Source: Tupaia tana (taxonomy: Eukaryota; Chordata; Mammalia; Scandentia; Tupaiidae). From it: a stretch of DNA of 64,000 bases. Shown here piece by piece: positions 21,930 through 33,167 of this stretch; the first letter of the stretch is position 1; each line of letters opens with the position of its first letter. Location of the stretch: NCBI GenBank assembly GCA_026018925.1, contig JAKSZU010000029.1, forward strand, positions 12,539,863 to 12,603,862. The letters are read 5' to 3'. The position numbers and the translations under genes are program-made. The notes under the pieces are model-generated. The model saw nothing but the letters and a program-made list of their open reading frames with translations. It searched no databases and had not been told where the DNA came from.

Positions 21930-22097
21930 GAGCTCAGAAAGCCCGTGTAGTGATCACAAGTTGTTACATTGAAAGGATACACATGAAAATCAGCAAAGGG
22001 AAAGATGCTTAGACTGAAGTCCAGGAGAAAGAAGGGCAAGCTTCCAGGTGTCCCCTCCTAGGGGAGTTGCATAGATGCTTGTTTAATTTTCTCACCA
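21930..22097 (-). mobile_element. LTR-like repeat fragment, copy 1
   Basis: About 165 bases closely matching 24,863-25,045 (shared cccctcctaggggagttgca and agctcaggaagcc-type segments). Sits inside the antisense L1. Confidence 0.6.
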
Positions 22098-22331
22098 ACA
22101 ATGATCATTATTTTTTTAGTGCATGAGCTGCTTGAAGTTTTTTGTATATTCTGGATATGAATCTCTTGTCTGAGGAATAATTTGCAAGTACTTTCTCCCT
22201 TCAGAGGACTGTCTTTTCACTCTAATTATTGTTTCCTTTGCTGTATGGAAGATTTTTAGCTCAATGGTTCCCATTTGTCTATTTTTGGGACTATTGTTTA
22301 TGCTATATATAGGGTTCTTATTCAAGAAATC

Positions 22332-22586
22332 TTTTTTTTTCAGAGGTTTTTGCTATAGGACATGTGTGCTCACCAGAAAGACAGAGAGACAGAGAGACAG
22401 AAAGTAAGAAATCACTCCCCGGGGGGGGTAGACATACCGCAATCCCTTCTCCTCCATTCTCCTCTCGGAACCTTGGGCACGCATGCACACTCGCCCAGCA
22501 TGAGTTTAAGCCAACGGGTCTGGTACCAAACCATAATTGACTACATGGGAATCCAGTGACATAGCCATTACGCCAACTGCTGGTCC
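22332..22586 (-). mobile_element. SINE-A in antisense L1
   Basis: Minus copy, poly(T) to gctggtcct; flanked by tcaagaaatctt / tcaaaaaatctt. Confidence 0.88.
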
Positions 22587-22928
22587 TATCAAAAAATCTT
22601 GCCTAACAATATCTTTAAAGGTTTCTCCTACATTTTCTACAACTAATTTTGTAGTTTTAGGTTTTATATTTAAATCTTTGATTTTTGTTAATGGTAGAGA
22701 TAGCATCCATCTGCAGGTGGATATTCAGTTTTTCCAGCACTATTTGCTGAAAAGACTTCTTTTCTCCACTACATTGTTTTGTACCATTTGTTGGAGATCA
22801 AGCGGCTGTATGATTTGGGGTTTCTTTTTAACTAACATTTTTCTTACAACATTATGTCAAACAACTTTTATGTAGTTATTAGAAACCCATTTATGGTAAA
22901 GTATCTTTCAAATATTTTGCCTGTTTTA

Positions 22929-23169
22929 GGGGCCAGGAAGTGGTATGGTGGCTAAGGCACTGGATTCCCACATGGCCAACTGTGGTTCAAGTCCCAGAAC
23001 TGGAAGCTTGAAAAATAAAACTGGATATGTGTGCATGAGTGACCAAAATCCTAAGAGGAGAATAAATTGTGGCATGGCCATCCACTCTAGGGGGAGATTT
23101 CTGACTTTCCCTCTCTCTGTTTCTCTCTAGCAAGGCCACACACACTATGAAAACAAAACAAAACAAAAC

Positions 23170-23200
<31 letters not shown>

Positions 23201-23210
23201 ACAAATAAAG
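22929..23210 (+). mobile_element. SINE-B with (AAAAC)n tail
   Basis: Plus copy starting ggggccaggaagtggtatgg. The tail is a microsatellite of aaaac units at about 23,152-23,205. Confidence 0.8.
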
Positions 23211-23645
23211 CCATGAAATGAGTAGAGTCCATCTTATGAGTGGCAGAGATGGGACCTGGTCCCACCTGAAATGTGTCCCGGAAGCTGACTGTGAAAAGCA
23301 CCTACAGGAAAATTTTACAACTTTCACTCTAAAAACATAAAGTGGCTGCTGCCTGGGTGTGTGTCTAGGGAGTAAAAGTCAGGATAATTAACCCATGGGG
23401 GCCAGGAGCCAACCAGGTTTCTGAGCCTCTGGCAGTGCTTCCTTGCCTCTCAGAACATTTGCTTGGAAGGTTTATCTGCTTGGAAGATCAAGCAGATGTT
23501 TGAACCAAAGTACAAAAATAAAAATTAAAATTAAAGAAAGAAAATAGTTGTAATAGAGGTTTATTTGGGGGTGGGGTTGGGGGTGGGTTAGAAGAAATAG
23601 AAGTGTTCTGAAGCTTACAGTTGTATAATTTTAAACATCATTTCA
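23211..23645. other. Gene-free stretch
   Basis: Mixed composition with a G-rich ggggtggggttgggggtggg run near 23,567. No gene recognised. Confidence 0.4.
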
Positions 23646-23897
23646 GGCCAGCAGATGGCATGAATGTTACGGCAGCTGGATCTCATATGAGCAATTCTGG
23701 GGCTCGAGTTCTGGACATGGCAGCTTGAGAATCACACCAGGCACATGTTCATGTGTGTCCAAAGCTGATAAGAGAATGGAGGAGAAGAAACTGTGACGTG
23801 TCCAACCCATGTGAGAGGTGTTTTATCACTTTCTCTCTCTCTCCTCTGTTTCTCTCTGGTAAAAGCAAAAGCCTTAAACAAACAAACAAACAAAACT
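23646..23897 (+). mobile_element. SINE-B with (AAAC)n tail
   Basis: ggccagcagatggcatgaatg head, CT-rich body, aaacaaac tail. Confidence 0.78.
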
Positions 23898-24303
23898 TTT
23901 TATTATTGTAATTATAACTCTTGTTTGTAGTTCATTGGTTGGTTGCAGTCATATTTTTCCTGTTATTGCAGGTTCTCAGAATCCTTGTGGGTGTGAACTA
24001 ACAAATCCTTTAAAAATAGGAGCCAGAAGTGCCAGAGGCCTCAGGCAGCACTACACTGCCCACATAAGCTCCTCAGGGGCCCTTTTGTGATCAGGGCCCA
24101 TGGAATACTCAGAGACAGAGAGGGCCCAAAAGAAATCCAAGTGAACACCCAGCTCTGTTCCAACTGGCAGGGCAGAGTGATTGCCGAGGGGCAGGATCAC
24201 ACATGGAGCACTTGGAATGCCTAGCATTATGTTGCCATCTAGGACCTCATTTTTCTGAGCACCTCCATAAGGCAAAATCTGTACCCCTGCCTATAAAGGG
24301 AAA

Positions 24304-24350
<47 letters not shown>

Positions 24351-24670
24351 AAAAATGGGAGAACCATAAATTCTGCCACTGGGTGTCATACACATTGATT
24401 TCTGGGTGTTCCTGTGTAATTGACTCACACTGGCCAGTTTGTTTCCTGAAGTGGAGGGGTAGGCACTGTGTGTTGTTGGCCTGCTCTGGTGCCTCTTACC
24501 CAGACTGGGAGAGCAATAATGATGGCTCCCCCATGTGTCTAGAGGGCTAATGATGGCCTGGCAGACCCCTTGTTGTACATCTCCTTCATCACTGTGAGGA
24601 AAACACACCCCATACATGCCACTAAGTTGTTTTATCCGTATTTTTCTTAACCAGAGTTTCTTTAGCAGTT
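23898..24670. other. Unassigned sequence with a 40+ base poly(A)
   Basis: No SINE or L1 match. Two minus-strand frames of ~75 and ~108 codons exist on either side of a poly(A) run at ~24,307-24,348, but match nothing I know. It may be the upstream part of the LTR-like repeat that follows. Confidence 0.35.
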
Positions 24671-25340
24671 GCTGGTGGTATAAAAACTTCTAAACAAGAT
24701 GCTGTCAGTCCACCTTAGAACTGCCATCCCCAAATCAGAAAGCTTGTTGTCAGTCTAGAGCAGTCATAGGACACAGCCATGTGGAGAGTTATGCTCATTT
24801 TGCTAATACCACTGGGGATTTTAAGTTTCCCAAGACCATCCCAGGCTGAAGCATTTATTAAGACTACAGAGCTCAGGAAGCCTGTGTAGTCATCACACGT
24901 TGTTACAGTAAAAGGATACACTTGAAGGTCAGCAAAGGGAAAGGTGCTTAGACTGAAGGCCAGGAGAAACCAGGACAAGCTTCCAGGTTTCCCCTCCTAG
25001 GGGAGTTGCATAAATATGTGTTTGATTTTTCTTGCCAACAATGAGCGACAGCACATACAATGTATTGCCAACTCAGGAAACTCACTCAAGTCTCGGTGTC
25101 AGGATTTTTGTGAGACCTGGCCTTGGGGTCAGATAAATCCATGGGTCATGCAATGACCTGTGACTGTCTCTAGGCTCCAGAGTCCAAACAGCTACAGTGT
25201 GGCCCAGAGCCTCAGGTATAAAGAAATGTGATCAGGCAGAATATTCTAAGGACTTGGAGGCAGTCTTCCAGGAACCAGTCTCAGAAAACAAGTCTTCATG
25301 TACTCTGCCATGAGGGATGCAGCCACCTTAGCCACCATAC
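24671..25340 (-). mobile_element. LTR-like repeat, copy 2 (longer)
   Basis: Contains the 165-base block shared with 21,930-22,097 and extends both ways. Read on the minus strand it resembles, from memory, an old LTR-type repeat dispersed in eutherians (segments 'atggatttatctgaccccaa' and 'gggatggtcttgggaaac'). The name is not assigned. Confidence 0.5.
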
Positions 25341-25605
25341 CACCTGGCTGGCCTGAAAAGAAACACTTTTAAAGCTTATTTATTTATATGCTTTATGGAC
25401 AAGGGATATTGAGAGACAGAGAAATAGAGAGCCCACCCACATCAGGATCTTGATACCACAATTCACCCCATCCCCAACCAGCCTCATATAAGGGGCACAC
25501 ATGAACCCAGTGTGCTCATGGAGGTCTGTGGATATGAATCAAGAACCTCCCATAGGGGTCAGTCTTGCAGAGCATCACATTTGCCACTATGCCAGCATCT
25601 GGCCC
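25341..25605 (-). mobile_element. SINE-D copy
   Basis: Shares aggatcttgataccacaatt and tcatataaggggcacacatga (reverse) with 27,230-27,580. A different body from SINE-A/B. Confidence 0.6.
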
Positions 25606-26094
25606 TGAAAATAAACAATTTATGAGTGATATTGTTCAAGTCAGGCTGGCAGGTTCTGAATTAGAAACACAGATGAAAATGTTAGAGCAAGAAAACCCTT
25701 CAAAACATAGTATTAAACATCAGCTAGTTCTTTGTGAATTTGTCTGAATTGCTTTGATTTATGTGTTGCAGCCCAGGACCACCCTTTTTCATAGTTTGTT
25801 AGTGATGTTTAATGGCTTGGGTCTCAGGGCAAGATAAATTCATGGCTCAAACAAGAAAGTTACCCAAGTATTTATACCTCTCCTATGAAGACTTGTTTAT
25901 GGTATGTAAAAGTCTTGCTCATACCCCTGTCCTTCAATAGAACTGAATTTTTTAGCCCTCTTAGATTGACTTAGAAAGACACCCACTCATACAAGATTCT
26001 CTGCAAGTTTACTAGAAAATAGCTTCAAACAGCATAACTTCAGTGTTGTAAAAATGGCAACTTTATGAAACAATTATCTGGTTCAATATTTTCT
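25606..26094. other. Gene-free stretch
   Basis: A 60-codon frame at 25,565 has no support. No repeat recognised beyond a vague LTR-like feel at 25,760-25,900. Confidence 0.35.
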
Positions 26095-26360
26095 TTAAGT
26101 TTATTTATTAGCTTTATTATAGAGGGAGAGAAGGAAAATAGAGAGTGAGAAAGCACTCACACACCACCAACAGTAGGATCTTGTCACTGCAAGACCTCCC
26201 CCTGGGTTCCAGGCCAACACAGTAACAGAAGTACCCCAAGGAACACACTACATTCTAAGAACCAGGATTTGAAACTCAGAACTTCCCAGGTTTCCATGCA
26301 GTTACATATCTCACGGTGGTACTCTAGTGACTACATCAATGTGGCTGGGTCCACTTCAAC
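26095..26360 (-). mobile_element. SINE-D copy
   Basis: AT-rich tail, gagagtgagaaagcactc, gtaggatcttgtcactg and a head ending catcaatgtggctgggtcc. Confidence 0.5.
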
Positions 26361-26402
26361 TTTTGATTTTATGAGTCAAAAGTAGAATCCTTAAGGGGTT
26401 TC

Positions 26403-26665
26403 AGGACCAGCAGTTAGCGTAATGGCTATGTCGCTGGACTCCCACGTAGTCAACCACGATTCACGTCCTGGACCTGGTGGCTTAAAACTCACACTGGGCG
26501 TGTGTGCGTACGTGTCCAAGATCCTGAGAGGAGAATGGAGGAGAAGGGATTGCAGCGTGGCCATCCCCCTGGGGGGTGATTTCTCACTTTCTGTCTCTCT
26601 GTCTCTCTCTGTCTGTCTGGTGAGAGCACGCGCCCTATAGCAAAAACCTCTTAAAATAAAAAGAA
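26403..26665 (+). mobile_element. SINE-A copy
   Basis: Full-length plus copy with ccccctggggggtg core and A-rich tail. Confidence 0.88.
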
Positions 26666-26804
26666 AAAGAAGTTTCAAATAACTGACCTCTGCAGGGCCT
26701 TGTGATTTTTCAATCCAATACCATGATAGTTTCTGTCACTAAGTGCTGCACTTTCTTTTTCTAGAATTATTCATTTATTTCTTTTGTAATCATTATTGTT
26801 ATTT

Positions 26805-27050
26805 TTTAATTTAAGACAAGGTACATATTTTCACGAGAGAGAAAGACATACACACACACAAACATGCATGCATATGCGCATGTGTGCACACACGCGCGCA
26901 CACACACACACACATACACATACACAGAGAGAGAGAGAGAAAAGGAAAAGAGAAAAAATGAGAAAGCAAGCCATCAAGTCTGGGGCTCAAACCATGGTTG
27001 GCCATGCCACAGTCTAGTGCCTTAACCACCATACCACCTGCTGGGCCTGA
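26805..27050 (-). mobile_element. SINE-C with expanded CA/GA microsatellite
   Basis: Minus copy whose CT-rich part has expanded into (CA)n and (GA)n at about 26,850-26,940; the head ends ccacctgctgggcc. Confidence 0.7.
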
Positions 27051-27229
27051 TGAAGTGTGACACTAATCCACATGACCAGGTGTTCATATCAAATGCTCCT
27101 TTCTATCAGAAAATATTTGGGAACACAATAGTGATCTTGGCACTTTCCACCCTTGACTCACCTGAGCCAATACAGGGACAGATTATACAGAGCAAGAGAT
27201 GTCAAGAAACTTAACATTAGATATGGCTG

Positions 27230-27580
27230 TGATTGAGCCAGCAGGTGGCATAGTGGAGATAGCTTTGATGTGGGGCTACTTAGAGGTCTCAACTCAATAG
27301 GCCACACTCTAGGAAGAGGTTCAGATTGATATGTTCAAGCCTCATTTTTCCACTTTTCTTGTGAGGTCCTCCAGTGTCATTGTTAGTCACAACAGAATGA
27401 TGTGACTAACACATCATGTGTTGTAACTAACAGTGTTCATGTGTGCCCCTTATATGAGACTGGTTGGGGCTGGGGTGAATCGTGGCATCAAGATCCTGAT
27501 GTGGATGGGGTCTCTATCTTTCTGTTTCTCTCAGTCTCATGCTCAAAGCACAATGCCACCTGCTGGGTGTTTTCAAATCC
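27230..27580 (+). mobile_element. SINE-D copy
   Basis: Plus counterpart of 25,341-25,605: 'gagccagcaggtggcatag' start, later 'tcaagatcctgatgtgg' and 'tctctatctttctgtttctc'. Confidence 0.55.
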
Positions 27581-27680
27581 TTTTTATTTGTTTGTTTTTG
27601 TTTTATTTATTTGTTTGTTTGTTTTTTATTTGCCAGAGGGAACATGAACTCATCAGAGAGATGGAAAGTAAGAAAGCACC

Positions 27681-28131
27681 CTGGGACTAACAGTTAGTGT
27701 AATGGCAATGTCGCTGAATACCATGTAGTTGACCGTGGTTCGAATCCCGGACACAGCGGCTTAAACTCACGCCCAGCGTCTCTCTCTCTTTTTCTTTTCT
27801 TTTTTCTTTTTTTTTTTGAGAGGTTTTCGCTATAGGGCATGTGCACTCACCAGACAGACAGAGAGAGACATAGAGACAGAAAGTGAGAAATCACCCCCCA
27901 GGGGGGATGGTCACGCCGCAATCCCTTCTCCTCCATTCTCCTCTCGGGATCTTGGGCATGCACGCACATGCGCCCGGCGTGAGTTTTAAGCCACCGGGTC
28001 CAGGACGTGAACCACAGTCGACTATATGGGAGTCCAACAACATAGCCATTACACTAACTGCTGGTTCCTTCTCTATCTTTCTTGTGAGTGCACGCACCTT
28101 ATAGAAAAAACCTCTCCAAAGGAAAAAAGAA
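27681..28131 (+). mobile_element. SINE-A, middle level of the nest
   Basis: Head at 27,681-27,785 and 3' end at 28,069-28,131 (tgagtgcacgcaccttatag...). Bounded by agaaagcacc / agaaagcatcc duplications. Part of its own middle is missing. Confidence 0.8.
27790..28068 (-). mobile_element. SINE-A, innermost level of the nest
   Basis: Complete minus copy, from an impure poly(T) to ctgctggttcc, lying inside the plus SINE-A. Confidence 0.88.
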
Positions 28132-28316
28132 AGAAAGCATCCTATGGAAAATGGTCACACTGCAAACCTTTCTTTTCCACCTGTTCAACCTTACAGGATT
28201 TGGGACATGAACATCCACTGACCTATTGTGTCTCTCAAGACACCAGATATGGGATGAAAACCACAGGGTTATCTTGGTGGGATCCAGTTGCCTAAGCCAC
28301 CAGACTTTGGTCTGGC

Positions 28317-28764
28317 CTGCACCTGTCATTTAATTTCAAGTTGAGAGAGTGATAACTGAGAGTCAGGAGTGGAGGGTCCTTGTCCTGCCAATTGTCCCTT
28401 GAAGGGGTGATGTGATGAAAGTCCCCACTCCACTGTGCTCCTCCTGCTTCTCCCACTCACACAGTAGGAGGCATGCCAAGATTGGTGCTTCTACATTTTC
28501 ATTCACTAAATAGAAATCTTTCTAAAAAGTACTCTTCAGAGTGCCAATATGCAAAACAGGTAAATATGGTTGAGAATGAACATGTGGTTGGAGGAAAGGG
28601 TTCAAATTCTGTGCTTAGTTATGTTTTCTCCTCACAAAATCTCCTGACCCCTTTGTTCTTTATACCCAGAAGACTCTTCACCAAAGGCTTGTGTGATCTT
28701 CTTGTGGCAAACTAGGCACTAAACAGTCCAGGTGAAGCTGGAGTAGCTCTAACTTCCTTTTTTT
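28317..28764. other. Gene-free stretch
   Basis: No recognised gene or repeat; an 80-codon plus frame at 28,473 has no known match. Confidence 0.35.
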
Positions 28765-29029
28765 CTTTTCTTTTTTCTTTCTTTAGAGATTTTTGCTATA
28801 GGGTGGATGTGCTCACCAGAAAGACAGAGAGACAGAGAGACAGAAAGTGAGAAATCTGCCCCAGGGGGGAGGGCCACGCTGCAATTCCTTCTCCTCCATT
28901 CTCCTCTCAGGATCTTGAGCACGCATGCATATGCGTCTTGCATGAGTTTAAGCCACCGGCTCTGGAACTCAAACTGCTGTCTACTACATGGGAGTCCAGT
29001 GACATAGCCATTTTGCTAACTGCTGGTCC
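28765..29029 (-). mobile_element. SINE-A copy
   Basis: Minus copy, impure poly(T) to aactgctggtcct. Confidence 0.85.
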
Positions 29030-29261
29030 TGTCTGTATGTGATTTCTCATATTTGTCTCTTTTCTTTTTTACATGGAAGCACTCTGTGGTTTGGTCCATA
29101 TTTTCACAAGTGTATAGAGGTTTAGAAGTAAGTTTGTTTGCATTTTACATGTGGATGAAATGTCTTAAAATATGGTAGTGATAATGTTACTGATTTTCTG
29201 TCCTACTTGTATCACATGTAGTGAACATAGTACTTTGTTACATTCTCTCGTATGCATATTT

Positions 29262-29505
29262 TTTTATTTGATAGTAATATTTTCTTGCTATAGGGCACAC
29301 AGACCAGAAAGAGAGCAAGGTAGAAGTGAAAAATCTCCCACCAGAGGAAATGGTCATGCTGCAATCCTTTCTCTTCTGTTTTTACTCTCTGGACATTGGG
29401 CATGTATGCAGCATGATTTTCAACCTGTCCCATCTGGGACTCAAAGCATGAGGTTGGCCATGTGGAATTGTGAGTAACCCTCAGACCACTTGCTGGATCC
29501 ATACT
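29262..29505 (-). mobile_element. SINE-B copy
   Basis: Diverged minus copy, gctatagggcacac to cacttgctggatcc. Confidence 0.7.
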
Positions 29506-29639
29506 ACCCTCTTTTAGCAATAAGGTTCAGTACTGAATAGATTTCCTATTTCATTAGAGTTAACAAAATTTACAGAATCAAAGACCTTCATTTCTATAGG
29601 ACAGTAAAACCCTAGAGAATATTAATGTGTATTTTGTAA

Positions 29640-29786
29640 ACAATTATTTATTTATTATAATTATTATTTTAATTTGACCAGAAAGACAGAGAGGGAAAGT
29701 GAGAAAGCAAGCTCCCAGGTCCAGGACTTAAGCCATGGTCAGCCATGCGCAAAACCAGTGCCCTAATTACCACACTACATGCTGCT
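29640..29786 (-). mobile_element. SINE-C copy
   Basis: AT-rich tail, agacagagagggaaagtgag body and tRNA-like head. Confidence 0.75.
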
Positions 29787-30277
29787 TTTAATGTGTATTA
29801 CTTAAAAGATGACTTTCTTGTAGAGATTTGATAAATACTACATATTTCTTTACTGGGAATTTACAATATATTTATCATATTAAAGCCCCTAAGAAACTCT
29901 TCAGTAGCATGTATTTACCTTGTTTACCTCAAATTTCTACATATAAGTAACATACCATTTTACAATATATTTACAGCATTTAAAGAAAGGTCAGTGTTAC
30001 CCTTCAGCATAGTATAAAAAGGATTTATTCAAGTTTTCTAAAATGAAGTCCAGTATTAATACTCTGTAATAATTGGCTATTTACTCTCTGCATGGATGTT
30101 TCCTATGAGATTATTTCTGAGAAAGGGCCATTCACTCCCCATCTTTGGAGGGAGTTTAAGAAATATTTTAGGAGAGAGAAGACATCTGACTTCTGAGCAG
30201 GAACATTTGTAGCATGAAGACAAAGAAGAGAATTAAAATTGGTGATATTGAGAAAGACAAGAAGTTTTGTTTTGTTC

Positions 30278-30282
<5 letters not shown>
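29787..30282. other. Gene-free AT-rich stretch
   Basis: Nothing recognised; the phrase tttacaatatattta recurs twice (29,868 and 29,960). Confidence 0.4.
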
Positions 30283-30320
<38 letters not shown>

Positions 30321-30538
30321 GTTTTTGCAGAGTGCATTCCCTTGTGTGAGAGAGAGAGAGCCAGAGAGAGGAGATGGCCCCTAGGAGGATGGCACACCAC
30401 AATCCATTCTCCTGTTGGGATTTTGGACATGTGACACATATATACCTAGCATGTTTTTCAAGGTGCCAGATCTAGGAATTCAACTGTAGTCATACATGTG
30501 AGCACCCAGTGCCCTAACCAACATACCACCTGCAGGCT
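30283..30538 (-). mobile_element. SINE-B with a ~37-base poly(T)
   Basis: Minus copy with a long, pure tail but a diverged body, ending ccacctgcaggctc. Confidence 0.72.
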
Positions 30539-31018
30539 CACAGCAAGATTTTTGTTCAAAACGTGCCCAGTGCTATACCATGAAAAATAGAGATTAGCAT
30601 AAGGCTGGTCCTAGTCTCCAATCTATTTGGGTATAAGAAAAAATAAATGAAAGAGAAACAAAGAAAATATTTCAAGAGCCATGTCCAAACCCAAGAGACC
30701 AGGTCAGCCCAGAGATGCCTTCCAGGGTTCCTTTTTCTGCCAAAGTATGCTCCAGCCTCCAGAAAGAGACTTGGAAACTTTTGAAGACCACCCAATGATG
30801 GGAATACTTTCAGGATCATGACCCAAAAATTCTACCCATTCCTCCCTGGCCTTCCAGGCTTTTGCTGATCTTTTGGTGAGGAATAGCCCCACTCCTCCAC
30901 AGCCACATCAGGAGGAGACACAGTCATCATACTCAAGGGACTTGCAGGAATCTTCCTAGGACATCTTTGATAGCAGACACTGTTCCAAACTATTGACTCA
31001 AAATATAGTTAGTCAGGT
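30539..31018. other. Unassigned stretch
   Basis: GC content is a little higher than its surroundings. A 62-codon minus frame (30,704-30,892) and an overlapping 87-codon one match no family I know. Confidence 0.35.
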
Positions 31019-31067
31019 TTTTTTGTTTTTAATTTTTTGCTATAGGGCATGTACATTTGTTGCTGGA

Positions 31068-31104
<37 letters not shown>

Positions 31105-31258
31105 AAAGTACACATTAAAGGATACGAGCAAGCCACAATCCCTTCTCCATCTTTGTTTTTGTACTATTTCAGTATGCATGCACACATGTGCACTGCATTT
31201 TATTAAGCCACCCAGTCATGCACTTGACCATGTGGTACCCAGCACCTGCTAGCTCAGC
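31019..31258 (-). mobile_element. SINE-B copy
   Basis: Minus copy with a (GA)n expansion at ~31,072-31,100. Confidence 0.7.
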
Positions 31259-31281
31259 ATTATTTTAAAATTTTTTTTCAA

Positions 31282-31545
31282 ATGGATACCAGGTGGTATT
31301 GTTGTAGTTACAGCACTGGACTCCTGCATGACCAATTATGGCTTGAATTTTGGACTCAGCAACTTATAAATCACATTGAGCATGTGTGTGTTCAAAATTC
31401 TTAGAGGAGAATGGAGGAGATGGGATCATGGAAAGGCTAGCCGCCTGGGGAGTGATTTCTCACTTTCCCTTTCTCTGTTTCTGTCTCTTTGGTGAGCACA
31501 TGTGCATTATGGCTACCTCTCCCCCCAAAAAACCACAAGATGCTT
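31282..31545 (+). mobile_element. SINE-B copy
   Basis: Plus copy: ataccaggtggtattgttg head, gaggagaatggaggagatgg core. Confidence 0.7.
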
Positions 31546-31554
31546 CAAAGTTTA

Positions 31555-31770
31555 TTCTTTTCATGCATAAAAGAGAGAAGGAAAAAGAAGAGGACTAGAG
31601 AGACCCATAGAGAAACAAGCACTTCCCAAAGAGTCTCAATACATTATCTACCCCCAGCCTCATTCAGTGCTACATTGTGGGTACAAGTATGCCCAGTACA
31701 CTCAGGGAGGTATCGAGATGTAAACTCTAAACCTTCCCATGTAAGTTAACATTGCAGTGTGTCATGTTTT
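31555..31770 (-). mobile_element. SINE-D copy
   Basis: Counterpart of 11,700-11,890; contains gtctcaatacattatctacc and gtacactcagggaggtat. Confidence 0.55.
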
Positions 31771-31776
31771 ATCATT

Positions 31777-32655
31777 TCACATTTGTTGCTTTTGCGCCCC
31801 TCATAGAAAATGGTCATTTTAACTAGGGTAAAGTAAAACCTCATTTTTAGTAGTTTGTATTTTCATTTTTCTGGAAATTAGTGATATTGAGCATTTTTTT
31901 CACATACTTGGCTATTGTATGTCTTCTTTAGAAATGTTTATTCATGTCTTGATTTAATTCTGTAATCAGGGTCTTTTTTTTTTGCTTTTGGTTTTATTGA
32001 CTTTCTTATGTACTCTGAATATTAATCCTTCACTGGATAAATAGACTGAAAATACATTTACCCTCTCTTGAAGCATGTCTGTTCTCCCTGTTGATTATTT
32101 GCTATGCAGAATCATTTTAGGTTGCTATAATATCAGGTGAAATTTTTTGCTTTTGTTGCCTCTGATTTTCAGATTTTCTTTAAAAAATCTGTGCCCAGAT
32201 CAATACCTGAGGAATTTCTTCTAGTTTTTCATCTGTAGTTCTTTTTTGTGTCTTACATTTAAGTTTATAATCTGTTCTTTCTGATATGGATAACCACTAT
32301 CTCCAGAACTACTTATTGAACTAATGTCCTTTCCCCAATCTATGTTCTTTTTTCTTTTCCTTTTTCTTTTTTTGGAGAGGTTTTTGCTATAGGGTGCATG
32401 TGCTCACCAGACAGACAGAGAGAGACAGAGAGACAGAAAGCGAGAAATCACCCCCCGGGGGGATGGTCATGCTGCAATCCTTTCTCCTCCATTCTCCTCT
32501 CAGGATCTTGGACACGCACGCACATGCACCTGGCATGAGTTTAAGCCACCAGGTCCAGGACACGAACCACTGTCGACTATGTGGGAGCCCAGCGACATAG
32601 CCATTTCACTAACTGCTGGTCCCCAATCTATGTTCTGGCATCATTTTTAAATTTC
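31777..32655 (-). mobile_element. Old antisense L1 fragment
   Basis: Minus-strand L1-like sequence of an old type (e.g. gaatattaatccttcactgg; aatctgtgcccagatcaatac; gaactacttattgaactaatg). A SINE-A splits it at 32,349. Confidence 0.65.
32349..32620 (-). mobile_element. SINE-A copy with exact 16-base duplication
   Basis: Minus copy flanked by ccccaatctatgttct at 32,333-32,348 and 32,621-32,636. Confidence 0.92.
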
Positions 32656-32785
32656 AGTGTCCAACAGGTGGTATAGTAGTTGAGACTGGACTCCCATATG
32701 ATGAATAGAAGTTTGAGTTCCAGACCTGGTGGCTTGTTTTATCAATCTCCCTGAGTCTCTGGTCAAATTAAAATAAATTATGGTC
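32655..32785 (+). mobile_element. SINE-C copy
   Basis: gtccaacaggtggtatagtag head to tctggtcaaattaaaat tail. Confidence 0.75.
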
Positions 32786-33167
32786 ATCAAAATAATAAAG
32801 TTAATTAAAGCAAGACCTTCCTAGAACAGAGAGAGAAGATATAAATCAATAAACCAGATATGGAAGTAAAGACATTATTCCTGACTATATAGAAGTAAAA
32901 AGCTTTCTAGAACACAATAAATGCTAAATAATTAATAAGATGTTGCCATTAATTAATACCCATAATGTAAGAAATACCCATTAATCTAAGATACCAATCA
33001 TAGTTAAAAATATAACTGTCAGTGATTAGATGCATACATTGTTTTAAAAGTGAATTTAATAAGTCAGTCATTTTCAACTACTTTATAATATAAGAATATA
33101 AAATCTGTAACTTTCTGGTTCAAAACCCTAAAATTGTGATACAGTCTTACTATATAAACCTTAGATT
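32786..33167. other. Gene-free AT-rich stretch downstream of the V2R stop
   Basis: Would be the 3' flank of the minus-strand V2R pseudogene. No clear AATAAA-plus-terminator context picked out. Confidence 0.4.

Larger units (their letters stand above)
20395..22830 (-). mobile_element. Antisense L1, interrupted by several SINEs and an LTR-like fragment
   Basis: Minus-strand L1: 3'UTR at 20,395-20,600, ORF2 C-terminal region at 20,600-21,010 (gctatgtaatattccatag...), continuing at 21,265-21,360, 21,815-21,930, 22,097-22,330 and 22,588-22,830. Insertions are SINE-B at 21,030 and 21,575, SINE-C at 21,360, a fragment of an LTR-like repeat at 21,930-22,097 and SINE-A at 22,332. No open ORF2. Confidence 0.8.
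27590..28316 (-). mobile_element. SINE-B, outermost of a three-level nest
   Basis: Minus copy whose halves lie at ~27,590-27,680 and 28,132-28,316 (ending gactttggtctggcc). Split by a plus SINE-A, which is itself split by a minus SINE-A. Confidence 0.75.

Noticed and set aside
24303..24348. Poly(A) of a young SINE or L1
   Set aside because: No SINE or L1 body precedes or follows it in either orientation.
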